Below, piece after piece: positions 8,501-15,683 of a stretch of DNA of 64,000 nt. The notes under the pieces were generated by a model. That model was not told the DNA's origin, did no database searches, and was given only the letters and a program-made list of their open reading frames with translations. The stretch is from Streptomyces sp. AJS327. Its GTDB lineage: Bacteria; Actinomycetota; Actinomycetes; Streptomycetales; Streptomycetaceae. The DNA is taken from the NCBI RefSeq assembly GCF_013450295.1, contig NZ_SKBR01000003.1, positions 310,001-374,000 of the forward strand, read 5' to 3'. A program made the translations under genes and the position numbers. Position 1 is the first letter of the stretch, and every line of letters begins with the position of its first letter.

Positions 8501-9505
8501 ATCACGCCCCGCCGGGTCCAGCGGGAGACGCGGTGGCACAGCTACCTGCCCGCACCGCACGGGTGCGCGCACGGCAAGCGCGATCCGCTGCACGCGTGGT
8601 TCGCCGAACTCGGAATCGAGGATCTGCGGTCCTTCGACAAGCGGATTCCCGACGTGCTGTACCGCGCCAGCGACGACGAGGTCGCCACGTTCCTCCGGCA
8701 CCTGTGGGCCACGGACGGCAGCGTCTGGCTCCCGGAACAGGGCGAGAAGTCCGGCCCCCGGGTCCACTACTCCACGTCCAGCCGTCCGCTCGCCGACGGC
8801 GTCGCACGCCTCCTCTCCCGTTTCGGGATCGTCGCGAGAATCAGGAAGGTCACCAAGCCGGGGTACGACAAGCCCGGCTATCAGGTGGACGTCTCGGGCG
8901 GACCGAGTATGCGTGCCTTCTGCCAGCACATCGGGGTTCACGGGCGGCGCGGGGAGTCCGTCGCCCGGCTCCGGGCCGAACTCGACAGCCGGGCGGTCGA
9001 CCCGAACGTCGACTCCATCCCCCGTGAGGTGTGGAGCATGGTCAAGGCCGAACGCGTCCGGGCGGGACTCACCGAGCGCCAGTTCCAGGCCGCCATCGGC
9101 GCGAACCACCGCGGCACCGCCCTCTATGAGACCTGCGTGTCGCGGGAGCGCCTGAGCCGGTGCGCGGAGGTTCTCGACTCCGAGCTGCTGCGATCCGTCG
9201 CCGCCGATGACGTGTTCTGGGATCGGGTGGTGGAGATCGAACCCCTGGGCGAACAACCGGTCTACGACGCGACGGTGAAGGGCACGCACAACTTCATCGC
9301 CGACGGCATCGCCGCCCACAACTCCATCGAACAGGACGCCGACCTCGTCATCCTGCTGCACCGGGAGGACGCCTACGAGAAGGAGTCACCCCGCGCCGGT
9401 GAGGCGGACCTGATCGTCGCGAAGCACCGTAACGGCCCCACGGCCACCATCACCGTCGCCTTCCAGGGCCACTACTCCCGCTTCATGGACATGGCCCAGA
9501 CCTGA
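5531..9505 (+). CDS. dnaB: Replicative DNA helicase DnaB precursor with two inteins
   Basis: The precursor is 1324 residues; removing two inteins (405 and 429 residues) leaves a normal 490-residue DnaB. Extein residues 54-155 are the N-terminal primase-interaction domain (QDLEAEQSVLGGMLL...). The RecA-like ATPase follows, with Walker A ARPAMGK/S split by intein 1 and Walker B VIDYLQLM intact. Intein 2 splits RESG/SIEQDADLV near the C-terminus. DnaB unwinds DNA as a hexamer at replication forks. The start chosen is GTG 5531 (VTQQPEHVEDFW), after a GGAGGAAGGAGG stretch; upstream in-frame codons look non-coding. Without splicing the ATPase site would be broken, so both inteins must splice if this is the only dnaB. 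Confidence 0.97.
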   Translation: MTQQPEHVEDFWAPEFSPEPRFPSARRRSQDRFDGDPETHERGGEGGTGGFERVPPQDLEAEQSVLGGMLLSKDAIADVVEVIKGHDFYRPAHETIYQAILDLYAKGEPADPITVAAELTKRGEITRVGGPGYVQGLVQTVPTAANAEYYAEIVHERAVLRRLVEAGTRITQMGYAADGDVDDIVNTAQAEIYAVTEQRTTEDYLPLGDIMEGALDEIEAIGSRSGQMTGVPTGFTDLDSLTNGLHPGQMVVVAARPAMGKALALDTPLPTPAGWTTMGEVRVGAELLDATGRPTRVTAATPVLDGRPCYELTFSDGSVLLADAEHQWTGWCADFPGAHPPRWAAETAPSAAVPGPEGPAGSLTRTTEWLAANLRAGGPDFAIPAAEPLVGEAVALPADPYLLGALLGGAPRVLAPAPVPASAPVPASVPAPSRERAPVSELAPVQGSPSAVEPVPVPESGEPGAGWPSGESVLRCAVGDERALGEELTAAGAEVRPLGPGRLGVRAGRGGASAGRALERAARGGWPEGWSRGAFPQRLALAQGMVDAAGEVDATGAVRLTHADRRVVERFRELMAGLGCVPRLRRAPSGSGRRTAGGWEVRVPARLPLARLPRKALAARTDWGWAETGRTVTGARQVPSVPVRCVQVDNPARLYLAGRTMIPTHNSTLALDFARACSIKHSMPSVIFSLEMGRNEIAMRLLSAEARVALHHMRSGSMTDDDWTRLARQMPGVTDAPLYIDDSPNLSMMEIRAKCRRLKQRNDLHLIVIDYLQLMQSGGSRRPESRQQEVSEMSRNLKLLAKELEVPVVALSQLNRGPEQRTDKKPMVSDLRESGCMTADTTLLRADTGAPVTFTELLENGHEGVLVWSLDEHRRMVPAPVTNVFPSGTKPAYRLRLASGREVKATANHPFLTFGGWTPLGDLDVGARVAVPRVTRAPVGAGLGWSRLRIGLLAHLIGDGRVLRKQPVHYTSNDEANLDFVEAAAQAEFAITPRRVQRETRWHSYLPAPHGCAHGKRDPLHAWFAELGIEDLRSFDKRIPDVLYRASDDEVATFLRHLWATDGSVWLPEQGEKSGPRVHYSTSSRPLADGVARLLSRFGIVARIRKVTKPGYDKPGYQVDVSGGPSMRAFCQHIGVHGRRGESVARLRAELDSRAVDPNVDSIPREVWSMVKAERVRAGLTERQFQAAIGANHRGTALYETCVSRERLSRCAEVLDSELLRSVAADDVFWDRVVEIEPLGEQPVYDATVKGTHNFIADGIAAHNSIEQDADLVILLHREDAYEKESPRAGEADLIVAKHRNGPTATITVAFQGHYSRFMDMAQT
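6314..7528 (+). mobile_element. DnaB intein 1: class 3, in the P-loop, with decayed endonuclease
   Basis: This 405-residue intein lies between Gly-Lys and Ser of Walker A. It begins with Ala rather than Cys/Ser and ends IPTHN before Ser. The class 3 triplet is visible: Trp67 in the block-B ADAEHQW, Cys384 in block-F RCVQVDNP, and Thr403 in PTHN, with His404 and Asn405 completing the C-terminal cleavage site. In this class the block-F Cys, not residue 1, starts splicing. The LAGLIDADG motifs are degenerate: LLGALLGGA (about 141-149) and AQGMVDAAG (about 281-289) lack the catalytic acidic residue. A Pro/Ala/Val-rich insert (about 152-205) separates them. It is probably splicing-competent but homing-dead. 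Confidence 0.92.
8036..9322 (+). mobile_element. DnaB intein 2: class 1 with intact LAGLIDADG endonuclease
   Basis: This 429-residue intein begins with Cys (CMTADTTLLRADTG), has block B TANHPF (about 71-76), and ends FIADGIAAHN before Ser of the extein, so every class 1 splicing residue is present. The endonuclease motifs LLAHLIGDG (117-125) and LRHLWATDG (220-228) both keep the catalytic Asp (124 and 227). A further segment (about 330-400) may aid DNA recognition. The insertion point RESG/SIEQ is a widely used DnaB intein site. It may still be mobile. Confidence 0.93.
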
Positions 9506-9559
9506 GCCTCCGTCGCGCCGCCGTGGGTGGTGTGGCCGGGGTTCGGCGGTGGGGATCTC

Positions 9560-10126
9560 TCAGGGTGCCCGCTCGGGGGTACGGCCCTCGGCGGCGGCCC
9601 GTCGGCGCGCGCGGTAGGCGGCTGCCTTGACGCGGTTGCCGCACGCCTCCATCCCGCACCAGGTGCGCCGGGCGCCGCGCGACCGGTCGAGGTAGACGCG
9701 GGTGCAGTCGGCGCGGCCGCACTCCTTGAGGTGGGCGTGGGGGTCGGCGAGCACGGCGATGCCTCTTCGGGCGATGTGGGAGAGGGCCGCGCGCAGGTCT
9801 CCGGACAGGTGCAGCCCGGCGTCGCTGAGCTGGACGCCCGGCACCGGTCCGGCGGCCATGGCGTTGACGACGCGGAGGCTGTCCGGTGCGAAGGGCTGGC
9901 CGCGCACGCGGTCGAGCGCGAGCGTGTAGACCGCCTCGCGCAGCGACAGCGCGGAGTCGAAGGTCGCGGGGTCGGCGGTGACGGCGGCGGGCAGTTCCTC
10001 GCAGGCGGCGACCCAGCGTTCCAGGTCGGCGGGTGTGGCCAGGAGGTCCACCGGCTCGTCGCGGCGAGAGCCCACGGTGGCGGCCAGATCGAGGGCCGGG
10101 TTGCCGCTCACGAACGCGAAATCCAC
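9560..10126 (-). CDS. CGNR zinc-finger transcriptional regulator (ABATE domain)
   Basis: This 188-residue protein starts at GTG 10126 (VDFAFVSGNPALDLAATV...), the usual opening of the ABATE domain (about 1-130, probably a ligand-sensing stress domain). The C-terminus holds the CGNR zinc finger: Cys pairs in KECGRADC and WCGMEACGNR, then a basic helix (VKAAAYRARRR) that should contact DNA. It is divergent from a HAD dehalogenase gene, with a perfect 21-bp palindrome between them, so it probably represses itself and that neighbour. Longer upstream in-frame starts would run across the palindrome and are disfavoured. Confidence 0.88.
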   Translation of the reverse strand: MDFAFVSGNPALDLAATVGSRRDEPVDLLATPADLERWVAACEELPAAVTADPATFDSALSLREAVYTLALDRVRGQPFAPDSLRVVNAMAAGPVPGVQLSDAGLHLSGDLRAALSHIARRGIAVLADPHAHLKECGRADCTRVYLDRSRGARRTWCGMEACGNRVKAAAYRARRRAAAEGRTPERAP

Positions 10127-10165
10127 GTGACCATCTTGACCGGTGACGCAGCCGGTGACAAGGTC

Positions 10166-10186
10166 GTCACCTGTTGAACAGGTGAC
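10166..10186. promoter_or_regulatory. Perfect 21-bp palindrome, probable CGNR operator
   Basis: GTCACCTGTT, one G, then AACAGGTGAC: ten matched base pairs around a single central base. It sits 22 nt before the HAD ATG and 39 nt before the CGNR start, the natural place for a shared operator. Two extra GGTGAC half-sites flank it at 10142-10158. Confidence 0.75.
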
Positions 10187-10208
10187 GCACAGGTGCGGGG
10201 GAGAGCGC

Positions 10209-10895
10209 ATGGACGAGATCCGCCATATCGACGTCGTCGTCTTCGACGTCCTCGGAACACTGGTCGACGAGCCCGGTGGACTCCGCGCGGCGATCCGTGA
10301 GGCGGTGCCCGCATCCGACGACGCCTCCGTCGAGGCGCTGCTCACGCTGTGGCGGGAGCACGTCGCGCTCCAGCAACAGCGGATCGCGAGCGGCCGCCGG
10401 GCGTACGCCAGCACCGAGGTCATCGACGCCGAAGCCGCCCGGCGGGTGGCCGACCACGCCGGAGTGGACGAGCCCGCGACCCTCGCCCGGCTGGCCACGG
10501 CGGGTCAGCGGCTGTCCCCCTGGGACGACTCGGTCGCCGCTCTGGAGCGGTTCGCGCGGCGGTTTCCCGTTCTGGGACTCTCCAACGCGAGCCGGACCGC
10601 GCTGCCGCGCCTCAACGCATACGCCGGGCTGCGCTGGCACCAGGCCCTGTCCGCCGAGTCCGCCCTGGCCTACAAACCGGCTCCGGAGGTCTACCAGCTG
10701 GCCCTCGACACGGCCGGATGCCCGCCCGAGCGCGTGCTGATGGTGGCGGCGCACGCCTGGGACCTGCGCGGGGCCCGGGAGCGTGGCATGCGGACCGCCC
10801 ACGTCCCGCGACCGGCCGGTGATCCGCCGAGCCGTCCCGACGACTGCGAGCTGCGGTTCGACAGTCTGGACGCGCTCCTCGCCGCGCTGGGCTGA
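10209..10895 (+). CDS. HAD-superfamily haloacid dehalogenase type II
   Basis: This 228-residue protein has the full type II L-2-haloacid dehalogenase motif set. The nucleophile Asp is in VVFDVLGTLVD (about residue 13), the second motif is GLSNAS (about 122), the lysine is in YKPAPEVY (about 157), and the last motif is AAHAWDLRGARERG. Members hydrolyse short 2-haloacids through an aspartyl ester, although many homologues act on phosphorylated or unknown substrates. ATG 10209 follows GGGGGAGAG. Its divergent CGNR regulator and shared palindrome suggest induction by a small toxic compound. Confidence 0.88.
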   Translation: MDEIRHIDVVVFDVLGTLVDEPGGLRAAIREAVPASDDASVEALLTLWREHVALQQQRIASGRRAYASTEVIDAEAARRVADHAGVDEPATLARLATAGQRLSPWDDSVAALERFARRFPVLGLSNASRTALPRLNAYAGLRWHQALSAESALAYKPAPEVYQLALDTAGCPPERVLMVAAHAWDLRGARERGMRTAHVPRPAGDPPSRPDDCELRFDSLDALLAALG

Positions 10896-11009
10896 GGCCC
10901 GCCGGGAGGACGGGACCGGTCCGGGCTCTCCGGCTGCGGAGGCCGAACCCGCCGGTATCGAGGGGGCGTTGGCGGACGGGTCATCGTGCGCGCTGAGCGG
11001 GCTGTGACG

Positions 11010-11032
11010 GTACCTAAATGAGCGGACGGTAC
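11010..11032. promoter_or_regulatory. Inverted repeat upstream of exporter operon
   Basis: GTACC (11010-11014) and GGTAC (11028-11032) face each other across 13 nt. They lie about 26 nt before the small coding frame at 11058, with CCTAA/TTAGG arms also facing across the same stretch. This looks like a dyad for a small-molecule-responsive repressor, but no regulator gene adjoins it. Confidence 0.35.
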
Positions 11033-11057
11033 GACCTTGCGTCGTTAGGTTGTCGTC

Positions 11058-11201
11058 GTGACATCCACCGACCGCACCGCGCCGCCCGCCGCCGAGCTGG
11101 ACGGCGGGATTCAGCACCCGCTGACCGCCGTGGTCGAGAAGCCGCGGACGGCGCTGGAGCGGCGGCGCGTCCGTGATCACTTCGTCGAGTCCCCGGCATG
11201 A
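11058..11201 (+). CDS. Short frame translationally coupled to the MFS exporter
   Basis: A 47-codon frame from GTG 11058 ends at a TGA that overlaps the exporter ATG as ATGA, the geometry of translational coupling. The peptide is charged, with HPLTAVVEKPRTALERRRV in its middle, and has no membrane segment. I recognise no family. It could be a coupling leader peptide or the remnant of a regulator that once controlled the exporter, which would also explain the orphan operator-like dyad. Codon use is GC-rich like real genes, but the length is too short to be decisive. Confidence 0.4.
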   Translation: MTSTDRTAPPAAELDGGIQHPLTAVVEKPRTALERRRVRDHFVESPA

Positions 11202-12571
11202 GGGGGCCGCTCCGACTCCTCGACGTCCGCCCGCTGCGCACCAGCGTGTCCTTCCGCGACCTGTGGATCAGCACCTCGGCCTCCCAACTCGCCAGCCAGC
11301 TGGCCATGGTGACGGTGCTGGCCCAGGTCTGGGAGCTGACCGGGAGTCCCCTGGGCACCGGCGTCCTCGGGCTGGCGACGGGCCTGCCGACGCTGCTGTT
11401 CGGGCTGGTCGGCGGCGCGCTGGCGGACACCGTCGACCGCCGCGCGCTGGTGTGGGCGACCACTCTGGGCCAGCTGCTGTCGGCCGCGGGGCTCTGCGTC
11501 CAGGCGCTGGCGGACAGCCGGAGCGTGGCCCTGCTGCTCGGGCTGGTCGTGCTCGGGGCCGCCTGCGGCGCCCTGGGTGCTCCGGCACGGCGCACCTTCC
11601 CGGTCCGGCTGCTGCCGACCGACCAGGTCGCCTCCGGGCTCGCGCTCACCAGTCTCTCCTTCCAGGCGGCGATGCTGCTGGGGCCCGCGGTGGCCGGACT
11701 GGTCATCGCCCGCTGGGACTTCGCCGCCGCCTACGCCGGACAGACCGGGGCCCTTGTGCTCGCGATGATCACGCTGGTCCGGCTTCCGTCCGCGCGGCCG
11801 GGCGAGACCACGGCAGGCCCGGACGGGGCGGCGGCGGACGGGGAGGCGAAGGTCCCCGGCTCGGGCGGCAAGGCCACCTCGGCGGGCGGCAGGCGGCGCG
11901 CGGAACGCGGCGGCTGGGGCGTCGTCGGGCGCCGTCCTACGCTCTGGGGCTCGATGGCCGCCGACCTGTCCGCGACGCTGCTGGCCATGCCGGTCGCGCT
12001 CTTCCCCCTGGTCAACGAGGCCCGGTTCGGGGGGAGTCCGGGGACCCTCGGGCTGTTCCTCTCGGCCGTCGCGACGGGTGGGATCGTGGCCGGGCTGCTC
12101 TCCGGGACGGTGACCCGCCGACGCCGGGCCGGGCTGGTCCAGCTGATGGCGGCGAGCGTCTGGGGGCTGGCGCTGGCCGGGTTCGGGCTGGGCGGCCCGC
12201 TGTGGCTGGCGCTCGGCTGCCTGGTGGTGGCGGGCGCGGCGGACACCGTCTCGGTGATCACACGCAGCGCCCTCGTGCAGCTGGAGACGCCGGACGCCTA
12301 CCGGGGCCGGGTCAGCTCCGTCGACTACGTGATCGGGGTCGCGGGCCCCGAGCTGGGCAACTTCCGCGGCGGGCTGGTGGCTTCGGTCAGCTCCGCCTCC
12401 GTGGCCCTGGTTGGTGGGGGTCTCTCGGCCACGCTGGCGATCGCGGCCGTCGCCGTGGCCAACCCGGAACTGCGTGGCTACCGCTCCCCGGTCCCCGCGC
12501 GGTCCCCCGAGGGGGCGTCCCCTCCACCGCCCGAGGCGGACGATACGGCCCCGGCCACGGTCACCCCCTGA
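11198..12571 (+). CDS. MFS transporter, EntS-like
   Basis: This 457-residue protein has about twelve membrane helices and a loop 2-3 motif GGALADTVDRRALVW typical of major facilitator proteins. The opening SFRDLWISTSASQLASQLAMVTV and the GAPARRTFPVRLLP loop match the EntS/enterobactin-exporter branch (MFS_3). A charged loop (about 205-250) separates the halves, and the C-terminal 35 residues are Pro/Ala-rich and cytoplasmic. Drug or siderophore export is likely; the substrate is unknown. It starts inside the stop codon of the 47-codon frame upstream. Confidence 0.88.
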   Translation: MRGPLRLLDVRPLRTSVSFRDLWISTSASQLASQLAMVTVLAQVWELTGSPLGTGVLGLATGLPTLLFGLVGGALADTVDRRALVWATTLGQLLSAAGLCVQALADSRSVALLLGLVVLGAACGALGAPARRTFPVRLLPTDQVASGLALTSLSFQAAMLLGPAVAGLVIARWDFAAAYAGQTGALVLAMITLVRLPSARPGETTAGPDGAAADGEAKVPGSGGKATSAGGRRRAERGGWGVVGRRPTLWGSMAADLSATLLAMPVALFPLVNEARFGGSPGTLGLFLSAVATGGIVAGLLSGTVTRRRRAGLVQLMAASVWGLALAGFGLGGPLWLALGCLVVAGAADTVSVITRSALVQLETPDAYRGRVSSVDYVIGVAGPELGNFRGGLVASVSSASVALVGGGLSATLAIAAVAVANPELRGYRSPVPARSPEGASPPPPEADDTAPATVTP

Positions 12572-12609
12572 GAAAGGGAGGCCGGGCGTGCGGGCGAAGG
12601 GGAGGGCGA

Positions 12610-12625
12610 TGTTTCACGTGGAACA
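12610..12625. promoter_or_regulatory. parS centromere site (ParB-binding)
   Basis: TGTTTCACGTGGAACA differs from the near-universal bacterial parS palindrome TGTTTCACGTGAAACA at one position and keeps the core TTCACGTG. It lies in the gap between two convergent genes, as Streptomyces parS sites often do. These sites cluster around oriC and nucleate ParB complexes for segregation at sporulation. I noticed no other match in this window. Confidence 0.88.
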
Positions 12626-12792
12626 TTGCCCCTCCCGGGCCGCGCTCCCTCCCGGGCCGCGCCCGGCTCGGGAGTCGGAGCCCTCCGGCGCCCCCGGTAC
12701 CCTCCGACGTGCCGGTGCCCCCGGAGCACGGAGGCCGTCTGAGCACGGGTCCACCGCCCCCTGGTTCGCGCCGACGACCGGCCCGGCGGCGG

Positions 12793-13671
12793 CTACTCCC
12801 AGCGTGCGGTGTGTGGACTGACGCCGTGCGCCCGGGCGTTGGCGTCGATCGCGTCCCGCAGCCAGCGCGCGAGGCCCGGGGCGAGCCCGTCGTAGTAGTC
12901 GGCGAACCGGGGGTCCTCGACGAACATCCGGCCCAGGCACACCTGCATCGCGTGGGTGCAGTCGAAGTAGCCGGACATCAGTAGACGGTGCCGCTCCGCC
13001 AGACCCCGGGCCTCCTCGGAGCCCGGGGGAAGCCCGGATCGCTTGGCGGCGACGAGTTCGGTGTGCAGCGCCTCGGTGGTGGCGGCGACCTCCCGCCACT
13101 CCTCGGGGGTGCGCTGAGCGGCCCGCTCGGCGTACTGGGCCCACTGGGCGGTGCCGCCCCAGCGCTCCGCGGCCTCCTCGACCCGGGAGGGCTGCCAGTC
13201 GGCGCCGAAGATCTCGACCTGCTGCTCCGGGGTCAGCCGCAGCCCCGCGTCCGAGGTCTCCAGCATGCGGTCCACCGTGTCCAGCGTCGACTGGAGCTGG
13301 GTGAGGCGTTCCGCCAGCTGAGCGCGCTGACGGCGCAGGTGCTCGCGCGGCTCGGTGTCCGGGTCGTCGAGCAGCCGCCCGATCTCGGCCAGTGGGAAGC
13401 CGAGTTCGCGGTAGACGAGGACCCGGAAGAGCCGGGTGATGTCCTCGTGCGCGTACACCCGGTAGCCGCCGCCGGTGCGTTCTCCGGGGCGTACCAGCCC
13501 CACCGCGTCCCAGTGGTGCAGCGTCTTCACGCTGACGCCGAGGAGCGCGGCGGCGCGGCCGACCGTCAGACCGCCGGAACGGGGCCGGCCGTCGTCCGCT
13601 GCCTCGTCGTCCACCGCTTCGGTGTACACCGCTTCGGCGTCCGGTGTCGGCCGGGGGGTCTCGCTGCTCAT
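12793..13671 (-). CDS. MerR-family regulator with TipAS antibiotic-recognition domain
   Basis: This 292-residue protein has a MerR winged-helix domain (about 35-104: LTVGRAAALLGVSVKTLHHWD...GYRVYAHEDITRL), a dimerisation coiled coil (about 108-155), and a C-terminal TipAS-type domain (about 170-290, with SGYFDCTHAMQVCLGRMF). In S. lividans TipAL this domain binds thiopeptide antibiotics covalently through a cysteine and switches on tipA. The Cys in YFDC is at the comparable place (from memory). The first 34 residues are acidic and low-complexity. ATG 13671 is the nearest start before the domain. Ligand unknown; autoregulation is likely by family analogy. Confidence 0.9.
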   Translation of the reverse strand: MSSETPRPTPDAEAVYTEAVDDEAADDGRPRSGGLTVGRAAALLGVSVKTLHHWDAVGLVRPGERTGGGYRVYAHEDITRLFRVLVYRELGFPLAEIGRLLDDPDTEPREHLRRQRAQLAERLTQLQSTLDTVDRMLETSDAGLRLTPEQQVEIFGADWQPSRVEEAAERWGGTAQWAQYAERAAQRTPEEWREVAATTEALHTELVAAKRSGLPPGSEEARGLAERHRLLMSGYFDCTHAMQVCLGRMFVEDPRFADYYDGLAPGLARWLRDAIDANARAHGVSPHTARWE

Positions 13672-13829
13672 CGGTCGAGTGTCGCGCACTCGGACGGGGC
13701 CTTGCCGCGCGCGCTCGCCGGGACCGTGCGGGGCGGCGGGGGCGACTGACCGGAGGCGGGCGGCCACGCCGGGCCACGGGATGGCCCGGGTGTGGTCCGT
13801 CGACGGCGGCCGCCACGCCTCGGTCCTTC

Positions 13830-14321
13830 TCATGACGCCGGGATGGTGAAGCCCACGGAGCGCAGGTCGTCCGCGAGGGCGCTGTCCGGGTCGATCGGCC
13901 GGGCCGCCGTCAGGACGACCCGCGTGTTCTCGGGCGTGACGACGGTCAGTTCGACGGAGTTCCACGGCTTCTCCTCGGGGGCGCTCACGCACCCGGGCAC
14001 CAACTCCGCGCAGCGGGCCGCGGTTTCGTCGATCTCACGGAGGACGCAGGCGATGTTGACGCTCAGCGAGGATGCCGTGGCCGCCGCCTCGCCGGGGACG
14101 AGGAGCACGTCCTGGAAGGCCCAGCGGCGCAGGTGGGTCACCTGGCCGGGGATGGTGAACAGGTCGATGAACCCGAGGCCCCGGGTCCAGAAGTCGACCG
14201 AGGCGGCGAGGTCGTCGGTCGGCACGATGCAGAACATCGGCATGCCGTAGAACCCCCGGTAGATCTCCGGGGGCGTCGCGTCGAGGGCGGGCAGGGGGAC
14301 GGGGCTGGTGAACTCGTTCAT
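13830..14321 (-). CDS. VOC (glyoxalase/bleomycin-resistance fold) protein
   Basis: This 163-residue protein has a single vicinal-oxygen-chelate module. It includes GMPMFCIVPTDDLAASVDFWTRGLGF (strand-helix), HLRRWAFQDVLLVPG, and NSVELTVVTPENTRVVLT. VOC proteins bind metals or sequester antibiotics. The metal-ligand pattern here is incomplete, so antibiotic binding or an unknown enzyme activity is equally possible. ATG 14321 is chosen because the domain starts about 25 residues later. It lies 158 nt upstream of, and on the same strand as, the TipA-like regulator, so the two could form a ligand-responsive unit. Confidence 0.82.
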   Translation of the reverse strand: MNEFTSPVPLPALDATPPEIYRGFYGMPMFCIVPTDDLAASVDFWTRGLGFIDLFTIPGQVTHLRRWAFQDVLLVPGEAAATASSLSVNIACVLREIDETAARCAELVPGCVSAPEEKPWNSVELTVVTPENTRVVLTAARPIDPDSALADDLRSVGFTIPAS

Positions 14322-14613
14322 GCCCCGGATCGTCAAGGCTCCCGTCGGGTCAGGGTCAAGCCGGTCGGCGTGGGACCTCTGACCGCCCGGGCCGCGCGTC
14401 CGGTGTCGCACGAGGGCACGAGGGCGCGCGGATGCCGGGTGCCGGGTGCCGGGGGGCGGGCGGCGGACGGCGGTGGCGGGTGGTGACGGGGGCCGGGGTC
14501 GAGGGCGGACGGGAAGCCCTCGGAACGGTGGGACGGGCCATCGGGCCGGACAGGCACTGCCAGGTAGCGTGTCAGGCGTGGAACCGGCGGGCGGGCGGGA
14601 CAGCGCCCGTGAC

Positions 14614-14976
14614 GTGAGCAAGGTGGAAAGCCAACTACGCAAGGACGTAAGGGAGTTCTGCGTGCTGGCCCCGCTGCGTGACCGGCTCCGGTACGCCGTC
14701 GAGCCGCTGGGCGAACTCGGGAACAGCGGGGCGCTGGCGACCGGCCAGGGCACCGTGTACCCGCTGCTCGCGCGGCTGCGCGGGGACGCACTCGTCGCCA
14801 CCGACAGGCGGGAGTCACCCTCCGGGCCGCCGCCCCGGCGCTACTACGCGCTGACCGGGACGGGCCGGGCCGCGCTCACGGAGTGCGAGCGGATCCGGCC
14901 CGGATTCCGGGACGCCGTCGACCAGTTTCTCGCGCCGGACGAGCGGCGCGACCAGGACATCGGAGGAACCGCGTGA
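14614..14976 (+). CDS. PadR-family transcriptional regulator
   Basis: This 120-residue winged-helix protein reads VSKVESQLRKDVREFCVLAPL at the start, then TGQGTVYPLLARLRGDALV and SPSGPPPRRYYALTGTGRAAL, the signature recognition helix and wing of PadR. It starts at GTG 14614 and ends in a GTGA overlap with the next gene, so the pair is translationally coupled. In this common pair, the PadR protein usually represses itself and its HAAS-domain membrane partner. The usual ERYGFEL stretch is altered to LRYAVEP, which may change ligand sensing. Confidence 0.88.
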   Translation: MSKVESQLRKDVREFCVLAPLRDRLRYAVEPLGELGNSGALATGQGTVYPLLARLRGDALVATDRRESPSGPPPRRYYALTGTGRAALTECERIRPGFRDAVDQFLAPDERRDQDIGGTA

Positions 14977-15683
14977 AGGCCGCCGAGCGCACGGAGATCC
15001 AGAACTACCTCGCGGCGGTCGAGCGTGAAGCCTCGGCCCTCGCCCCGGAGCGCCGCCAGGAACTGCGCGCCGACCTCGCCGAGCACATTGAGGCGGCACT
15101 CGACGAACGGCCGGACGCGGTCGAGGAGGTGCTGCGGGAACTCGGTGACCCGCGCACCATCGTGGCGACGGTGCTCCGCGAGACCGGGGCGCCCTCCGGC
15201 GCCGCCGAGGAGCCGGACGCCGACGCCATCCCCGCGACCCCCGCGACCCCCACGACCCCCGAGGCCCCCGAGAACCCCGCGCCCGGCAAGGACGCCGGGA
15301 CCTCCCCGGCGGCGGCGTCCCAGGTGGCTGGCTCGGTGGCTGGCCCGGCGGCCGGGCCGACGGCCGGGTCGAAGGACGGGCGGGAGATCCCGCCGCTGGC
15401 GGTGGTGCTCGCGCTGGCGCTGGCCTTTCCGCTGGCGATCGTCTGGGTGCCGCTCGGGGCGCTCGCGCGGCTCGCCGGACTGGTGCTGCTGTGGGTCTCG
15501 CCCCGCTGGGCGACGTGGCAGAAGGCCGTCGGCACCCTGCTGACCTTCGTGGGGCCCGTGGTGCTGGCGATGCTCGCGTACTTCGTCGACCCGGGCGGGC
15601 TGACGCCGCAACGTCTGCTCGCCACCGCCGAGTTGGCGTTCCCGGTGCTCGGCGCGATCTGGCTGTGGCGCGCGCGCCGCTGA
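14973..15683 (+). CDS. HAAS-domain membrane protein, PadR partner
   Basis: This 236-residue protein has an N-terminal HAAS domain (about 1-75: EIQNYLAAVEREASALAPE...AEHIEAAL...VLRELGDP). A Pro/Ala/Thr linker (about 80-135) follows, then a C-terminal membrane part with three to four helices (about 145-236). HAAS domains are small helical modules found beside PadR regulators and thought to be signal-responsive. GTG 14973 overlaps the PadR stop codon as GTGA after GGAGGAACC. The signal sensed is unknown. Confidence 0.85.
   Translation: MKAAERTEIQNYLAAVEREASALAPERRQELRADLAEHIEAALDERPDAVEEVLRELGDPRTIVATVLRETGAPSGAAEEPDADAIPATPATPTTPEAPENPAPGKDAGTSPAAASQVAGSVAGPAAGPTAGSKDGREIPPLAVVLALALAFPLAIVWVPLGALARLAGLVLLWVSPRWATWQKAVGTLLTFVGPVVLAMLAYFVDPGGLTPQRLLATAELAFPVLGAIWLWRARR

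Noticed and set aside
8036..9322. The second dnaB insertion as an IS element or frameshift artefact
   Set aside because: It is in frame, begins with Cys and ends with His-Asn before Ser, has full intein blocks, and lacks terminal inverted repeats or transposase motifs.
5441..9361. A 1306-codon open frame on the minus strand opposite dnaB
   Set aside because: It has GC-codon shadow composition (Arg/Pro/Gly/His-rich) and no domain, while the opposite strand encodes DnaB with perfect motifs. Long antisense frames are common in high-GC DNA.
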